Shown here: positions 23,180 to 33,287 of the stretch, one piece after another
Layout of the letters: the number at the start of each line of letters is the position of its first letter
Position numbering within the stretch: the stretch's first letter is position 1
Source of the DNA: CAWKGC01 sp963849005
GTDB lineage: Bacteria > Pseudomonadota > Gammaproteobacteria > Burkholderiales > Usitatibacteraceae
Direction of reading: 5' to 3'
DNA: 64,000 nucleotides
Assembly (NCBI GenBank): GCA_963849005.1
Contig: CAWKGC010000029.1
Location: 74,613 to 138,612, forward strand
Program-made: the position numbers and the translations under genes
The notes under the pieces: generated by a model
What the model saw: only the letters and a program-made list of their open reading frames with translations
Database searches by the model: none
Told to the model about the DNA's origin: nothing

Positions 23180-23998
23180 TCAGTTCGAAGGCACGCTTCG
23201 GCTGCTGGGTCGGAAGTGGGTCTGGTCGTCGTAGAAGGATTCCTCGGAGGTGAGCGCATGCCAGCCGGGGATGCCCAGCACCGGCAGCACCGGCATGGCG
23301 CGCGGGGACTTGAAATTGGCGCGCAGGGAGAAGTGCTCGGCGAGCCGCGCGTCGATCTCGTGGCGTTGCGCGTCGGCATCGAGCGCGAAGAAGTCACGAT
23401 CGACATCGAAAGCAACCACCTTGGCGACGATGCCGATGAAGGGCGCCAGCCCTTTCTCGAAAAGCGAGTGGCCGAAGGCGAAGAACGCCATCGATCGCAG
23501 CAGATCGGCGCGCCGTTCCCAGAAGAGGGCCTTCCATTCGTGGCCGAGCATGAGCTTCGCCAGTTCGGGATCGGCAGAGGCAACTGCCACGCCGCCTTCA
23601 TCAAAGAGCGTCAGCGCATCGCGCGCCGGGCTGCGGCGCCGCGCCTCGGCCGCGCCGCCCGCCTCGATGATCGCCACATGCTGCGCGTTGATCGCGGCCT
23701 TCGCCTTCGGGTAAGCGATCCAGGCCAGCGCGTTGAAGAGGTCGTGCCAGTTCTCCGCGCGCGTCTCGACGCAACCGGTCTTCGCGATGTAGAGCTCGTA
23801 GTACGGGCGCGGCGGATCGCCGTTGCCGCGCGGCACGACGAAGGAAAGCGGCGCGCCGCTGCCGGTCGAGATTCCCTGCGCCAGCGCAGTCAGTTCATCG
23901 CGCGAAGGCCAGCGATCGCGCGGCAACCGTTCAAGGAGAGAGGAAACGGGCGCGAAGATCGGCCCGCGCAGGATCGCCTGGGCGCCGGCCCAGTCCAC
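23180..23998 (-). CDS. DUF3025 domain protein
   Basis: About 272 residues from GTG 23998, four bases after the pyrC stop. Recognised by the family pattern ENWHDLFNALAWIAYPKAK, RDALTLFDEGGVAVASADP and FFAFGHSLFEKGL. Function unknown. No signal peptide is visible and the protein looks cytosolic. Its coupling to pyrC is suggestive only. The frame is intact. Confidence 0.8.
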   Translation of the reverse strand: MDWAGAQAILRGPIFAPVSSLLERLPRDRWPSRDELTALAQGISTGSGAPLSFVVPRGNGDPPRPYYELYIAKTGCVETRAENWHDLFNALAWIAYPKAKAAINAQHVAIIEAGGAAEARRRSPARDALTLFDEGGVAVASADPELAKLMLGHEWKALFWERRADLLRSMAFFAFGHSLFEKGLAPFIGIVAKVVAFDVDRDFFALDADAQRHEIDARLAEHFSLRANFKSPRAMPVLPVLGIPGWHALTSEESFYDDQTHFRPSSRSVPSN

Positions 23999-24002
23999 GG
24001 GA

Positions 24003-25046
24003 TCAGCCGGCGACGCGCCAGCGGAGCCGCTCGCCGGCGCGCAGCGGCACCAGCGTCCCGGCGCCGAAGGCCAGCTCGCGCGGCACGTCCTGCGCCTCGC
24101 GGACCAGCGTGATGCGGGCGGTATTGCGCGGCAGGCCGTAGAAATCGGCGCCGAAGTGGCTCGCGAAGCCTTCCAGCCTGTCGAGCGCGCCGGCGGCATC
24201 GAACACCTCCGCATAGAGCTCGATCGCGGCATGCGCGGTGTAGACGCCCGCGCAGCCGCACGCGGCTTCCTTCGTGTGCCTTGCGTGCGGCGCGCTGTCG
24301 GTGCCGAGGAAGAACTTCGGGCTGCCCGAGATCGCCGCCGCGCACCAGCGCCAGCGCGGTGCTCTTCGCGCTTCAGCACCGGCAGGCAGTAGTGATGCGG
24401 GCGGATGCCGCCCTGGAACATGGCATTGCGGTTGAGCAGCAGGTGATGCGCGGTGATGGTCGCAGCGACGCCGCGCGCGCGCCGCCCTCGACGAACGCCG
24501 CCGCCTCGCTGGTCGTGATGTGCTCGAGCACGATCTTCAGCGCGCGGAAAGCGCTCGACGCAGCCGGCGAGCTCGCGCTCGATGAACACCGCCTCGCGGT
24601 CGAACACGTCGACTGTCGGGATCGGTGACCTCGCCATGGACCAGCAGCGGCAGCCCGGCCGCCTGCATCGCCTCCAGCGCCGCGTCGCACTTGCGCGATG
24701 TCGGTGACGCCGGAATCCGAATTGGTGGTCGCGCCCGCCGGGTAGAACTTCACTGCCGTGCACGAAGCCGCTTGCATGGCCGCGCGCGATCTCTTCCGGC
24801 GCCGTGTTGTCGGTGAGATAGAGCGTCATCAGCGGCTCGAAGCTCGATCCTGCGGGCAGCGCCGCGAGGATGCGCTCGCGATAGCGCAGCGGCCAGGCCG
24901 CGTCGTGGTCACCGGCGGCTTCAGGTTGGGCATCACGATCGCGCGCGCGAACGCGCGCGCCGTGTCGGCAGCACCGGCCGCATCATGCGCGCCGTCGCGC
25001 AGGTGCAGGTGCCAGTCGTCGGGCTGGGTGAGCGTGAGACGGTCAA
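24003..25046 (-). CDS. pyrC: Dihydroorotase
   Basis: Zinc amidohydrolase that closes carbamoyl-aspartate to dihydroorotate in pyrimidine synthesis. Pieces in several frames read QPDDWHLHLRDG (metal HxH), AIVMPNLKPPVTTT, LYLTDNTAPEEI, VKFYPAGATTNSDSGV (the lysine that becomes carbamylated), KIVLEHITTSEAA and, at the end, FYGLPRNTARITLVRE. The start is uncertain; TTG 25046 overlaps the rsmI stop (TTGA). Many frameshifts make this one of the worst-read genes in the window. Confidence 0.9.
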
Positions 25047-25994
25047 GGTGTCTCCATGCGGGAATATTCCGGCCGACTCAAGCCGGCCCTCTTGTCCTTC
25101 GTAGTCGCGAGGGCCGTTGCGATAGATCGTTGCGCCGCGCGCCGGTGATCTGGGCGGCGAGTTTCGCGGCCTGCTTCACCGGCAGCTCCGCGCAGCAGCA
25201 CTTCGAGCACGCGCCACGATCTCGCCGCGTGCGCGTCGTCCGGCGCCTGGGGGGCGCGATCACGATCAGCACGAACTCCCCGCGCGCGCGATTCGCATCG
25301 GCCTCGAGCCACGCCGCGCTTCGCCGAGCGGCATGCGTGAATCGACTCGAACACCTTGGTGAGTTCGCGCGCGAGCGTCACGATGTCGCGCGGGTCCCAG
25401 CACCGCAGCCATCGATCTGCACGTGATCTCCTTGACGCGGTGCGGCGCCTCGTAGAGCGACCGGAAGGTACGGCAGCGCGCGCGATGTGCCTCGATCGCC
25501 GCGCCGCGTGCCTGCCTTGACGGGCAGGAAGCCGAGGAACAGGAAAGCCGTGGCCTTCGAGCCCGCTCGCCGACAATGCCGCGACCACCGCGCTGGCCCG
25601 GGAATCGGCACGACCGGGCACCCGGCAGCGCGCACGGCACGACGAGGAGCGCCCGGATCGCTGATGGCGGGCGTTCCGGCATCGGTGACCAGCGCCACGC
25701 GACTGGCCGGCGCGCAACCATCCGATCACGCCTTCTCGGCCGCGGCGCTCGTTGTGCTCGTGTACCGCGAGCGAGCTGCCGCGCGATTCCGTAGTGATGC
25801 GAGCAGGGTGCGCGTAAGGCGCGTGTCTTCCGCGGCGAGACGCTGACCGAGCGCCTCAATGCCTCGAGCGCGCGCAGCGTGACGTCGCCCAGATTACCGA
25901 TGGGAGTGGCCACCACATATAATGTCCCGGAGGCGAACGTCGATCCGGACGCGCGCCCTTCCGGGACCGTCCCGCCCTCCTCCTCCATCGCCAT
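25043..25994 (-). CDS. rsmI: 16S rRNA (cytidine(1402)-2'-O)-methyltransferase
   Basis: Tetrapyrrole-methylase-fold enzyme that methylates the ribose of C1402, the same nucleotide modified by RsmH. Motifs: GTLYVVATPIGNLGDVTLRA near the N-terminus and VTDAGTPAISDPGA for SAM binding; the end reads VKQAAKLAAQITGARRNDL. Multiple frameshifts. The start at 25994 overlaps the divergent lpoA start; Met3 or a start closer to GTLYVV is also possible. Confidence 0.9.
25918..25923 (+). promoter_or_regulatory. Candidate -10 box for lpoA
   Basis: A perfect TATAAT within the 5' coding part of rsmI, about 70 bases upstream of lpoA on the plus strand. The -35 is poor (TTACCG at an 18-base spacing). This is the only good -10 sequence in the divergent overlap. 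Confidence 0.35.
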
Positions 25995-27188
25995 GTCGCG
26001 TCGCCTTGCGCTCTTCGCGCTTCTCTTGCTCTGTTCCCCGCATTCTCGGGTGCGCAGGAGACGAAGACAAGCACGCCGCAAGCCCTGCGGCTGGAAAGGT
26101 GCTGCCCGGCGATGTGCCGGGCATCGACCTGCCCTCGGCCGCCGCCGAGCTGCCAGCCGCGGCAGCCGCGCCCCCGCCGCTGCCCGCCGCGAAGAAGCGA
26201 ACCGGTTACCGAAGGCGTCGCGCCGCACGTGGCGCTCATCCTGCCGCTCGGCTCGCCCGCGCTGGGCGGCGTGGCCGATGCGGTGCGCCAGGGCTTCTTC
26301 GCCGCGGTCGAATACGAGGGCAAAAGGCGCTGCCGTGCGCGTCGTCTCCACGCCGGACGAAGGAGAAGGCGCTGCTGGAAGCGTGCCGCAAGGCGCAGGC
26401 CAACGCGCGCTGGCGTGGTCGCCGGCCCCTCACGCGCGATGGCGCAACGCGCTGGCGAAGAGCGATTGCCCGCGCCAGCCGACGCTGGTGCTCAACCAGC
26501 CGGCGCGACCTCGTCGACCTGCCGGGAAGCCTTCTGGATTCGGCTTTCGCTCGAGCAGGAGGCGCGGCAGGCGGCGCGCCTCGCGGTGAACGACGGCTGG
26601 CACCAGGCGATCGTCATCACCGCCGGCTCGCCGCTCGCCAAGCGCGTGCGGAAGCATTCGAGCGCGAGTTCCAGGCCGCGGCCGGCGAAGTCCGCGGGCG
26701 CCTGGCTACAACGGCAACCCGACGAGGCCGCGCAGGTAAAGGACCGCATCGCCACGCAGCGCGGCGAAATGGTCTTCCTCGCCCTCGACCCGAAGTCGGC
26801 GACGCTCGCGCGCCCCTACATCTCGGCGATGCTGCCGGTGTACGCCACCTCGATGAGCATCGACCCGCGCGCCGAGGCCACGGTCAACCTCGACCTGGAG
26901 GGCGTGCGTTTCGTCGACATGCCCTGGTTCGTCCAGCCCGACCACCCTGCCGTGATGGTCTATCCGCGCCCAGGTCGCGCCTGTCCATCGACCAGGAGCG
27001 CCTCTACGCGCTGGGCATCGACGCCTACCGCATCGGCGACACGCTGCTCAAGCCCGAGGTTAAGCGCCCGGCGCTCGACGGCGTCACCGGCTGCCTTACG
27101 CTCGGGCGGGAACACCATTCTCGCGCGACGCCGACGCCGCGAAATGGGCGCGGGCCAGCCGGCGCCGCTCAAGCCCGCCAAGCCGTGA
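25993..27188 (+). CDS. lpoA: Penicillin-binding protein activator LpoA-like (YraM/LppC family)
   Basis: Secreted protein with a periplasmic-binding-protein-like domain that stimulates PBP1A in enterobacteria. A signal peptide (MSRRLALFALLLL, then AFSGAQ after a frame change) is followed by VAPHVALILPLGSPALGG, ADAVRQGFFAAVEYEG, LDPKSATLARPYI, DLEGVRFVDMPWFVQPDHPA and ERLYALGIDAYRIGDTL. Its place between rsmI and yraN matches E. coli. At least six frameshifts. Whether it is lipidated is unclear. Confidence 0.85.
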
Positions 27189-27537
27189 ACGAGGCCGGCC
27201 GGGGCGACCGCGGAAGCGCCTGGCCGCCATCCACCTCGAACGCCACGGGCTCGGAAATCGTCGCGCGCAACTACCGCTGCCGCTGCGGCGAGGTCGACCT
27301 CGATCGCCGCCGATGGCGACACGCTCGTGTTCGTCGAGGTGCGGCCAGGACGCGCAACGCGCGTTCGGCGGCGCCGCGGCGAGCATCGACCGCCGCGAAG
27401 CGCGGCGCATCGTCATCGCCGCGCAGCAGTACCTCGCGCGGCGCGGGCGCCGCCGCCGTGCCGTTTCGATGCGGTCCTGCTGAGCGGCTGACGAGCGCCG
27501 ACTCGAGTGGATACGCGGCGCGTTCTCGCAGGCGTAG
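27185..27537 (+). CDS. yraN: YraN family endonuclease-like protein (UPF0102)
   Basis: Small protein of about 117 residues with a restriction-endonuclease-like fold. Pieces read EIVARNYRCRCGEVDL, ADGDTLVFVEVR (catalytic-type acidic and VEVR motif), then IVIAAQQYLARR. GTG 27185 overlaps the lpoA stop (GTGA). The frame breaks at least three times. Function in the cell is unknown. Confidence 0.85.
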
Positions 27538-27599
27538 CGGAAACCGTCGCGAAGGATTGCGCTGTCCCATCGCGCGCCCATGTAAAATGCGGGCACACC

Positions 27600-28191
27600 A
27601 TGAACCTCACCGTCTCCATCACCCGACACTTCGAGGACAGCGCGGCGCTAAACGAAGAGCCTCGCGACGTCTCTCGCCGAGCCCATCGCGCGCGCCGCCG
27701 AGCGCATGACCGCCACGCTGACGAGCGAAGGCAAGATCCTGTCCTGCGGCAACGGCGGCTCGGCCGCCGACTCGCAGCATTTCGCCGCCGAGCTGCTCAA
27801 CCGCTTCGAGCGCGAGCGCCCGGGGCTGCCGGCGATCGCGCTCACCATCGACACCTCGACGCCTCACCGCGATCGCCAACGACTACGACTACAACCAGGT
27901 GTTCGCCAAGCAGGTCGGGCGCTCGGCCGCGAACGCGACGTGCTGCTCGCGATCTCGACCTCCGGCAACTCGCACAACGTGCTGGAGGCGGTGCATCGCG
28001 CCCGCGACAAGCGGCATGAGGTGATCGCGCTGACCGGCCGCAGACGGCGGCAAGATCGCCAGGGCGCTCGGCGACGATGACATCCTGAACATCCCGTACC
28101 AGATCACGGCCCGCGTCCAGGAGGTGCACATCGTCGTCTGCATTGCCTGTGCGACTCGATCGATACGCTGCTCCTAGGACCCAAGCCATGA
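27600..28191 (+). CDS. diaA: SIS-domain protein, DiaA/GmhA family
   Basis: Phosphosugar-isomerase-fold protein. Motifs: CGNGGSAADSQHFAAEL, DYDYNQVFAKQV, LLAISTSGNSHNVLEA, VHIVVLHCLCDSIDTLL. By sequence it could be GmhA (sedoheptulose-7-phosphate isomerase) or DiaA, the DnaA-binding replication initiator. The yraN-diaA-dolP order, as in E. coli, favours DiaA. Frameshifts near 27655, 27870, 27925 and 28045. The stop overlaps the dolP ATG. Confidence 0.82.
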
Positions 28192-28785
28192 AAATGCCCT
28201 GCACCGCCTGTTCGCCTTTTCCGCCCTCGCCGTGGCCGCGGCGGTCCTTTCCGGATGCGTCGGCGCAGCCGTGGTCGGCGCCGGCGCGACGGTAGTGATG
28301 CTCGAGGACCGCCGCACGACCGGCGTGTACGTGGAGGACGAGAACATCGAGTGGAAGGCGCTCGCGCTGAACAACGAGGCCGCCCCCGACGCCCACATCA
28401 ACACCACCAGCTACAACGGCAAGGTGCTGCTTACCGGCGAGGTATCGACCGAGGCGCTGAAGAAGGCGGTCGGCGAGAACATCTGCAAGATCCCGAGCGT
28501 GAAGAGCGTGGTCAACGAGCTGCAAGTCGCCGGCAACTCCTCGCTTTCTTCGCGCGGCAACGATTCGTTCCTCACCACCAAGGTGAAGTCCGCCTTCCTC
28601 AACAACGGCAAGTTCCCGCCCACCGCGATGAAGGTCCTGACCGAGGACGGCACGGTGTACCTCATGGGGCTGGTGACCCTCCAGGAAGGCGACGCCGCCG
28701 CCGAAATCGCCCGCAATGTCGGCGGCGTGAGGTCGGTGGTCAAGGTGTTCGAGTACATCCCCGAAGTTCCGAAACGCCGAGCTGA
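28188..28785 (+). CDS. dolP: Dual-BON-domain outer-membrane lipoprotein
   Basis: Lipoprotein linked to outer-membrane integrity. After correcting one base near 28197 the N-terminus reads LFAFSALAVAAAVLSGC, a lipobox. Two BON domains follow: about 28380-28560 (HINTTSYNGKVLLTGEV, SVKSVVNELQV) and about 28570-28760 (KVKSAFLNNGKFPPTAMKV, VYLMGLVTLQEG). A second frameshift near 28765 is needed to reach the stop at 28785. Last gene of the rsmI-lpoA-yraN-diaA-dolP block. Confidence 0.9.
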
Positions 28786-30183
28786 CCTCCGCCCCCATCG
28801 CCGCCCAGCTTCGCGAAGCCACCGACCTGGTGTACGGCGGGCAGTTCCTGCAAGGCGAGGCGTTCGCGCGCCAGGTGCTCGAGCGCCAGCCGCGCAATGC
28901 CGAGGCCCTCTACATCCTCGCCCTCTCGGCAATGCTCCAGAAGCGCCACGAGGAGGTGCTGCCGGGCATCGACAAGGCGATCGCCGCCGACCCGAAGGAT
29001 GCGCAGTTCCCGTTCGTGAAGGGCATCAGCCTGGCCGCGCTCGGCCGCGCCGACGAGGCGGTGGCGAGCTACCGCCGCGCGCTCGGGCTGCGCCCCGCGT
29101 TCTTCGAGTGCTGGGCCAACCTGGGCAACGTGCTCGAGCTGAACCAGCGCTGGGAAGAGGCGGCCGACGCCTACGCGCACGCGCTCAAGCTCAAGCCGGG
29201 CGCCACGCACGTCCTGAACGGCATGGGGATGCGCCAGCTCGCCCTGGGCGAGCTCGAGGCCGCGGCAGCGCTGTTCGAATTCGCCATCGCCGGCGACGCG
29301 AATTTCGCCTCGGCGCACAACAACCTCGGCAACACCCAGGCGCGCCTGGGCAACCTGGACGTCGCGATCCAGCACCTAGGAGGCCGTGCGCATCCGGCCG
29401 GGATTCGCCGAGGCCTGGATCAACCTCGGCGAGCAGCTCTACGTCGCCAAGCGCGACGCCGAGGCCATCGCCGCGCTCGACCGCGCGCTTGCGCTCGATC
29501 CCGCCAACGCGGGACTCAGGCACCTGCGCGATTCCATCGCCGGCGTGCAGACGGAGCGCGCGCCCGACGAATTCATCCGCGGCTTCTTCGACCGCTTCGC
29601 CGGCCATTTCGACAAGCGCCTGGTCGAGGACCTCGAATACCGAACGCCGCAGCGCATGGTGGAATTCCTCAGGCCATGGCTTTCCGGCAAGGACATGAAG
29701 CTCAGGATCGACGACCTCGGCTGCGGCACCGGGCTTTCCGGCGCGGTGCTGAAGCCGTATGCCGCGAGGCTGGCCGGCGTCGACCTTTCCGGGCAGATGC
29801 TCGCCAAGGCGCGCGAACGCCGGCTCTACGACGCCTTGCACGAGGCCGAGATCGCGAAGTACCTCGATGCCGCGCCGGCCGGCGAGACCGACCTCGCCGC
29901 CGCGATGGACGTGTTCGTGTACGTGGGCGACCTGAAGGAGATCTTCCGTGCCGTGGCGAGAACGCTCGCGCCCGGCGGATTGTTCGCGTTCTCCGTGGAA
30001 CGCCACGACGGCGAAGGGGACTTCCACCTCGCGCGGTCGGGGCGCTACGCGCACTCGCCTCGCTACATCCGCGAACTCGCCGCAGCCAACGGCTTCAGGG
30101 AATGGAACGCCGAGGAGTCGGTAATCCGCAAGGAATCCAACGAGCCGGTAAAGGGATACCTGTTCGGCTTCCTGAAGTCCTAG
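28782..30183 (+). CDS. TPR-repeat SAM-dependent methyltransferase
   Basis: Fusion of about 465 residues. The first 230 hold tandem tetratricopeptide repeats (AEALYILALSAML, FFECWANLGNVLELN, FASAHNNLGNTQARLG, FAEAWINLGEQLY). The rest is a class I methyltransferase with motif I DDLGCGTGLSGAVL, VDLSGQMLAKA and LAPGGLFAFSVE. One frameshift near 29385. The start is uncertain: the first TPR helix begins before GTG 28830, so the true start is probably near 28782, overlapping the dolP end. Substrate unknown. Confidence 0.85.
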
Positions 30184-30235
30184 AAAAAAGGGGACAGACC
30201 CCTTTTCTGGAAAAAGGGTCTGTCCCCTTTTTTCT
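30184..30235. terminator. GGGGACAGACCC hairpin between convergent genes
   Basis: A-tract, GGGGACAGACCC, a loop of about 15 bases, GGGTCTGTCCCC, T-tract. The arms (30184-30201 and 30217-30234) are perfect complements, so it can act as a rho-independent terminator in both directions, as the convergent neighbours need. The G-rich head resembles the GGGGTCAGA family but with a different core, and may be a separate subfamily. Confidence 0.75.
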
Positions 30236-30245
30236 GTTTTCGGAT

Positions 30246-30674
30246 TCAGCCCATCCGCCGCGCCAGCCAGCGCATCAGGCTGCCCACCAGCGGCAGCTTC
30301 GCGTAGAGCTCGGAGGCTGCGTCCCAGTAATCGCGGTGGTACTTCACGCGCCCGTCGGCGGCAAAGCGCAGGTGCGACACGCCGTGGATCGTCATCGTTC
30401 CCTTCGCGCGCATCCTCTTCACGGTGAAGTGGAAATCCCACTCGAGGAACGCTTCGTCTTCCTGCGCGACGACATTCACGATCACGAAGCGCGGGTCGTC
30501 GAGGCTCTTCCACATGTTCGCGAAGATGTGCTCGATCTTCGCCAGCCCCGTGACCTCGTTGAAGGGGTCGCGGAAATACGCGTCCGAAGCGTAGTAGTCG
30601 CCCATCCGCGCCACGGTTTCCGGCGTGAGCGTTTCGAAATACCGCTTGAGTTTGCCGAGGTCCATGCCGCTCAT
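30246..30674 (-). CDS. NTF2-like (SnoaL-type) protein
   Basis: 142-residue small alpha/beta cone protein. Pattern: LKRYFETLTPETVARMGDYY, AYFRDPFNEVTG, FLEWDFHFTVKR and GVSHLRFAADGRVKYHRDYW, typical of nuclear-transport-factor-2-like proteins. The start overlaps the SDR stop (ATGA). Last gene of the eight-gene lipid operon; enzymatic or binding role unknown. Confidence 0.82.
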   Translation of the reverse strand: MSGMDLGKLKRYFETLTPETVARMGDYYASDAYFRDPFNEVTGLAKIEHIFANMWKSLDDPRFVIVNVVAQEDEAFLEWDFHFTVKRMRAKGTMTIHGVSHLRFAADGRVKYHRDYWDAASELYAKLPLVGSLMRWLARRMG

Positions 30675-31451
30675 GCTTTCAGGGAGCGGCGCACCGCCGC
30701 GAAATAAAGGCCGTACGAAAGGTGGCGAAGCAGCTTGAGCTTCTTCGAGAACGCCTTCGGGAAGTGGATCTCGAATTCTCCCGTGGCGAACCCCTTTACG
30801 ATCTCGCGCGCCGCCTCTTCCGGCGTGATCAGGTAGGGCATCCTGAACTCGTTGTTCGCGGTGAGCGGCGTCTTGACGAAGCCGGGGTTGATCACGGTCA
30901 CGCCGATGCCCTTGGGCTGCAGGTCGAGGTAAAGCGCCTCGGCAAGGTTGATCAGCGCCGCCTTGGTCGGCCCGTAGACGAGGCTCTTCGGCAGCCCGCG
31001 ATAGCCGGCGACGGACGACACCAGCGAGATCATGCCATCGCCCTGCTTCAGCATCTGCGGCACCACGGCGGCCAGCCCGTTGTAGAAGCCGATGAGGTTC
31101 ACCTCGATCATCTTGCGCATGGCGGCGAGGTCGATGTCCCAGGCATGCATCGGCGCATAGTCGCCCGCCATGAACACCACCACGTCGATGCCGCCCCACT
31201 CGGCGGCGATGCGCTTGGTTGCCGCCGCCAGCGCCGCGGCGTCGGTGATGTCGAGCGGCGCGGCGATCGCGCGGCCCGCGCCGAAGCGTTTCGCCATTTC
31301 CTCCAGCGGCCCGGCACGGCGCGCCGAAAGCGCCAGCCGCGCGCCCTTCTCCGCCAGCAGGTCGGCCAGCGCCGCGCCGATGCCGGTGGAGGCGCCGATG
31401 ATCCAGACGCGCCGGTCCTTCCAGTCGGTGATGGGCTTGTTCTGCGCCATG
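30671..31451 (-). CDS. Short-chain dehydrogenase/reductase
   Basis: NAD(P)-dependent oxidoreductase of about 259 residues. Cofactor loop GASTGIGAALAD, VVVFMAGDYAP in place of the usual NNAG, and catalytic SLVSSVAGYRGLPKSLVYGPTK (Ser, Tyr-x3-Lys, split over positions 145-166). The C-terminal basic hydrophobic tail could associate with membrane. Ends in a four-base overlap with the NTF2-like gene; substrate unknown. Confidence 0.9.
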
Positions 31452-31452
31452 C

Positions 31453-31995
31453 TCAGCCGCGCTTCCTGAAGAAGATCGTCACTTCGCCGAAATTCACGCC
31501 GAACTTGCTGAATGCCGTCTTGTTGATGAGCGTCCGGTCGTCCACCAGCCACATCCAGTCGTCCATGTCGAGGTTGACGGTGTCGCCTTCGCGCTTGAAG
31601 GCGAGCACGTAGTTCCATTGCAGCGCGTTGCCGGCGGCCACGCCCCTGGCCTCGCCGACCACGTCGGCCGCCGTGCCGGTGTAGCGGTCGCCGTCCTTGC
31701 GGATGGTCCAGACGCGCCGCTCGGTGGTGCCGTCGTCGTAGGTGAACTTCTCGTCGAGCGTGCCGACGTTGCCGACCCAGGTGCATTCCATCTCCACCAC
31801 CATGCGGCGGAACACCTTGCCGGAGCGGTCCTGCACCATGCCCCACGCATCGACCTTGCCGTTGAAGTAGGTGGCGAGGTCGAGCTTCGGCTTGTTCGCC
31901 GCGTAGTCCTGCGGGCTGATGCTGGCGCAGCTTGCCAGCAGCAGCGCAGCAGCGAGCGTGAGAGCGATTCGTTTGAGCACGGTGGACTCCTTCAA
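31453..31995 (-). CDS. DUF3833 lipoprotein
   Basis: 180 residues. Lipoprotein signal with the lipobox LLASC, then DLATYFNGKVDAWGMVQDR, TYDDGTTERRVWTI and LDMDDWMWLVDDRTLINKT, as in the DUF3833 family. Function unknown, but these proteins recur in operons with cyclopropane-synthase-like enzymes and DUF1365. The start overlaps the MFS stop; one base separates it from the SDR. Confidence 0.88.
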   Translation of the reverse strand: MKESTVLKRIALTLAAALLLASCASISPQDYAANKPKLDLATYFNGKVDAWGMVQDRSGKVFRRMVVEMECTWVGNVGTLDEKFTYDDGTTERRVWTIRKDGDRYTGTAADVVGEARGVAAGNALQWNYVLAFKREGDTVNLDMDDWMWLVDDRTLINKTAFSKFGVNFGEVTIFFRKRG

Positions 31996-33287
31996 CGGGG
32001 TGCGGAAAACAGGGGGGACCGCGCCAGCGTCACGGCGGCAAGCGCTTTCAGCAGGCAGGGCAGCAGGGCATACACGCCGGCGAGCACGATCAGCGGCCGC
32101 GCGGCATTCTCCCCGCTCGGCTCATAGCCGAATGCGGCGAGCAGCGGCAGCGCAAGGCCGGCGGCCAGCGCGAGGTTCAACTTGGTGGTGAGCGCCCACA
32201 GGCCGAAGTAGGCGCCTTCGTTGCGGCCGACGCCGCGCGCCTCGTCCTGGTCGATGACGTCCGCGAGCAGTGCCGGCGGGAGCGCCAGGTCCGCGCCGAG
32301 GCCAAGCCCGGAAAGGACGCAGATCGCGAAGAAGGCATTGGCGTCGCCGGGGCCGAGCAGGAAAGCCCAGACGAACGCGACGATGGAAACGCCCATCGAG
32401 ACCAGCCACGCGCGCACCTTGCCCACGCGCCGCGAAAGCCACACCCAGCCCGGCAGTCCCAGCGCGCCGGCAGCGAAATAGGCAATCAGGAACGCCGCCG
32501 CGAGCTCCGGGCGCTGCACCACGTCCTCGATGTAGAACAGGACCAGCGTCGCGGGGATCGAGGCGGCGATGCCGTTCAGCACGAAGACCGCGACCAGCCA
32601 GCGGAAATCGCGGTTGGCAAAGGGGATCGTGAGGGCGGCCGAAAGCGGCGTGCGCGCGACCGCCGGCCTGGAAACCGGCTTGGGGGACCAGGCGATCGCG
32701 ATCGCAGCGCCCGCCAGCACCAGCGGCACGAAAATGAGGCTGAATTGCGCGAAGGCGCCGCGATCGCCGGCCGATTGCTTGAGGGCCTCGGGCAGCGCCG
32801 CGGCAAGGAACACGCCGGCGAGCCCCGCGCCTTCGCGAAACGCCGTGACGCGCGTGCGCTCGACGGGGTCGTCGGAAAGTTCCGCGCCGATCGCGGTGTA
32901 GCTCACCGTGACCATGCTGTACGCGGTATAGACGATGAGCAGGTTCGCGACCAGCCACCAGCCGAGCGCGCCCGCCTCCCATTCGGGCGGGTTGAACAGC
33001 CCGTAAAGCCCCAGCGCCATCACCGGCGCGCCGACCGCGACAAAGCGCCAGCGACCGCCGGGCTTCAGGCGCCGCGCGTCGCTCCACCAGCCGAGCAGCG
33101 GGTCCTGCACCGCGTCGAAGATGCGCGCGAAGAGCAGGATGAGCCCCACCCCGGCGAGCGAAAGCCCGAGCGTGTCGGCGTAGAACTTCGGCACGTGCAC
33201 GTAGATCGGCAGCGCCGCCATCGCCAGCGGGAATCCCAGGATGCCGTAGGCGGCAAGCCTGCCCGCTGGGAGTTTCAGGGCATTCAA
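31992..33287 (-). CDS. MFS transporter, GPH/MelB-like
   Basis: 431 residues, about 12 hydrophobic helices, intact. The loop DAVQDPLLGWWSDARR is the glycoside-pentoside-hexuronide (GPH) signature. Within this operon a lipid or precursor transporter is more plausible than a sugar symporter, but that is inference from neighbours. Four-base overlaps at both ends. Confidence 0.88.
   Translation of the reverse strand: MNALKLPAGRLAAYGILGFPLAMAALPIYVHVPKFYADTLGLSLAGVGLILLFARIFDAVQDPLLGWWSDARRLKPGGRWRFVAVGAPVMALGLYGLFNPPEWEAGALGWWLVANLLIVYTAYSMVTVSYTAIGAELSDDPVERTRVTAFREGAGLAGVFLAAALPEALKQSAGDRGAFAQFSLIFVPLVLAGAAIAIAWSPKPVSRPAVARTPLSAALTIPFANRDFRWLVAVFVLNGIAASIPATLVLFYIEDVVQRPELAAAFLIAYFAAGALGLPGWVWLSRRVGKVRAWLVSMGVSIVAFVWAFLLGPGDANAFFAICVLSGLGLGADLALPPALLADVIDQDEARGVGRNEGAYFGLWALTTKLNLALAAGLALPLLAAFGYEPSGENAARPLIVLAGVYALLPCLLKALAAVTLARSPLFSAPR

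Noticed and set aside
28188..28785. dolP and the TPR-methyltransferase as one fused protein
   Set aside because: The open frame across them exists only after a frame change; the BON C-terminus and a stop at 28785 indicate two genes.
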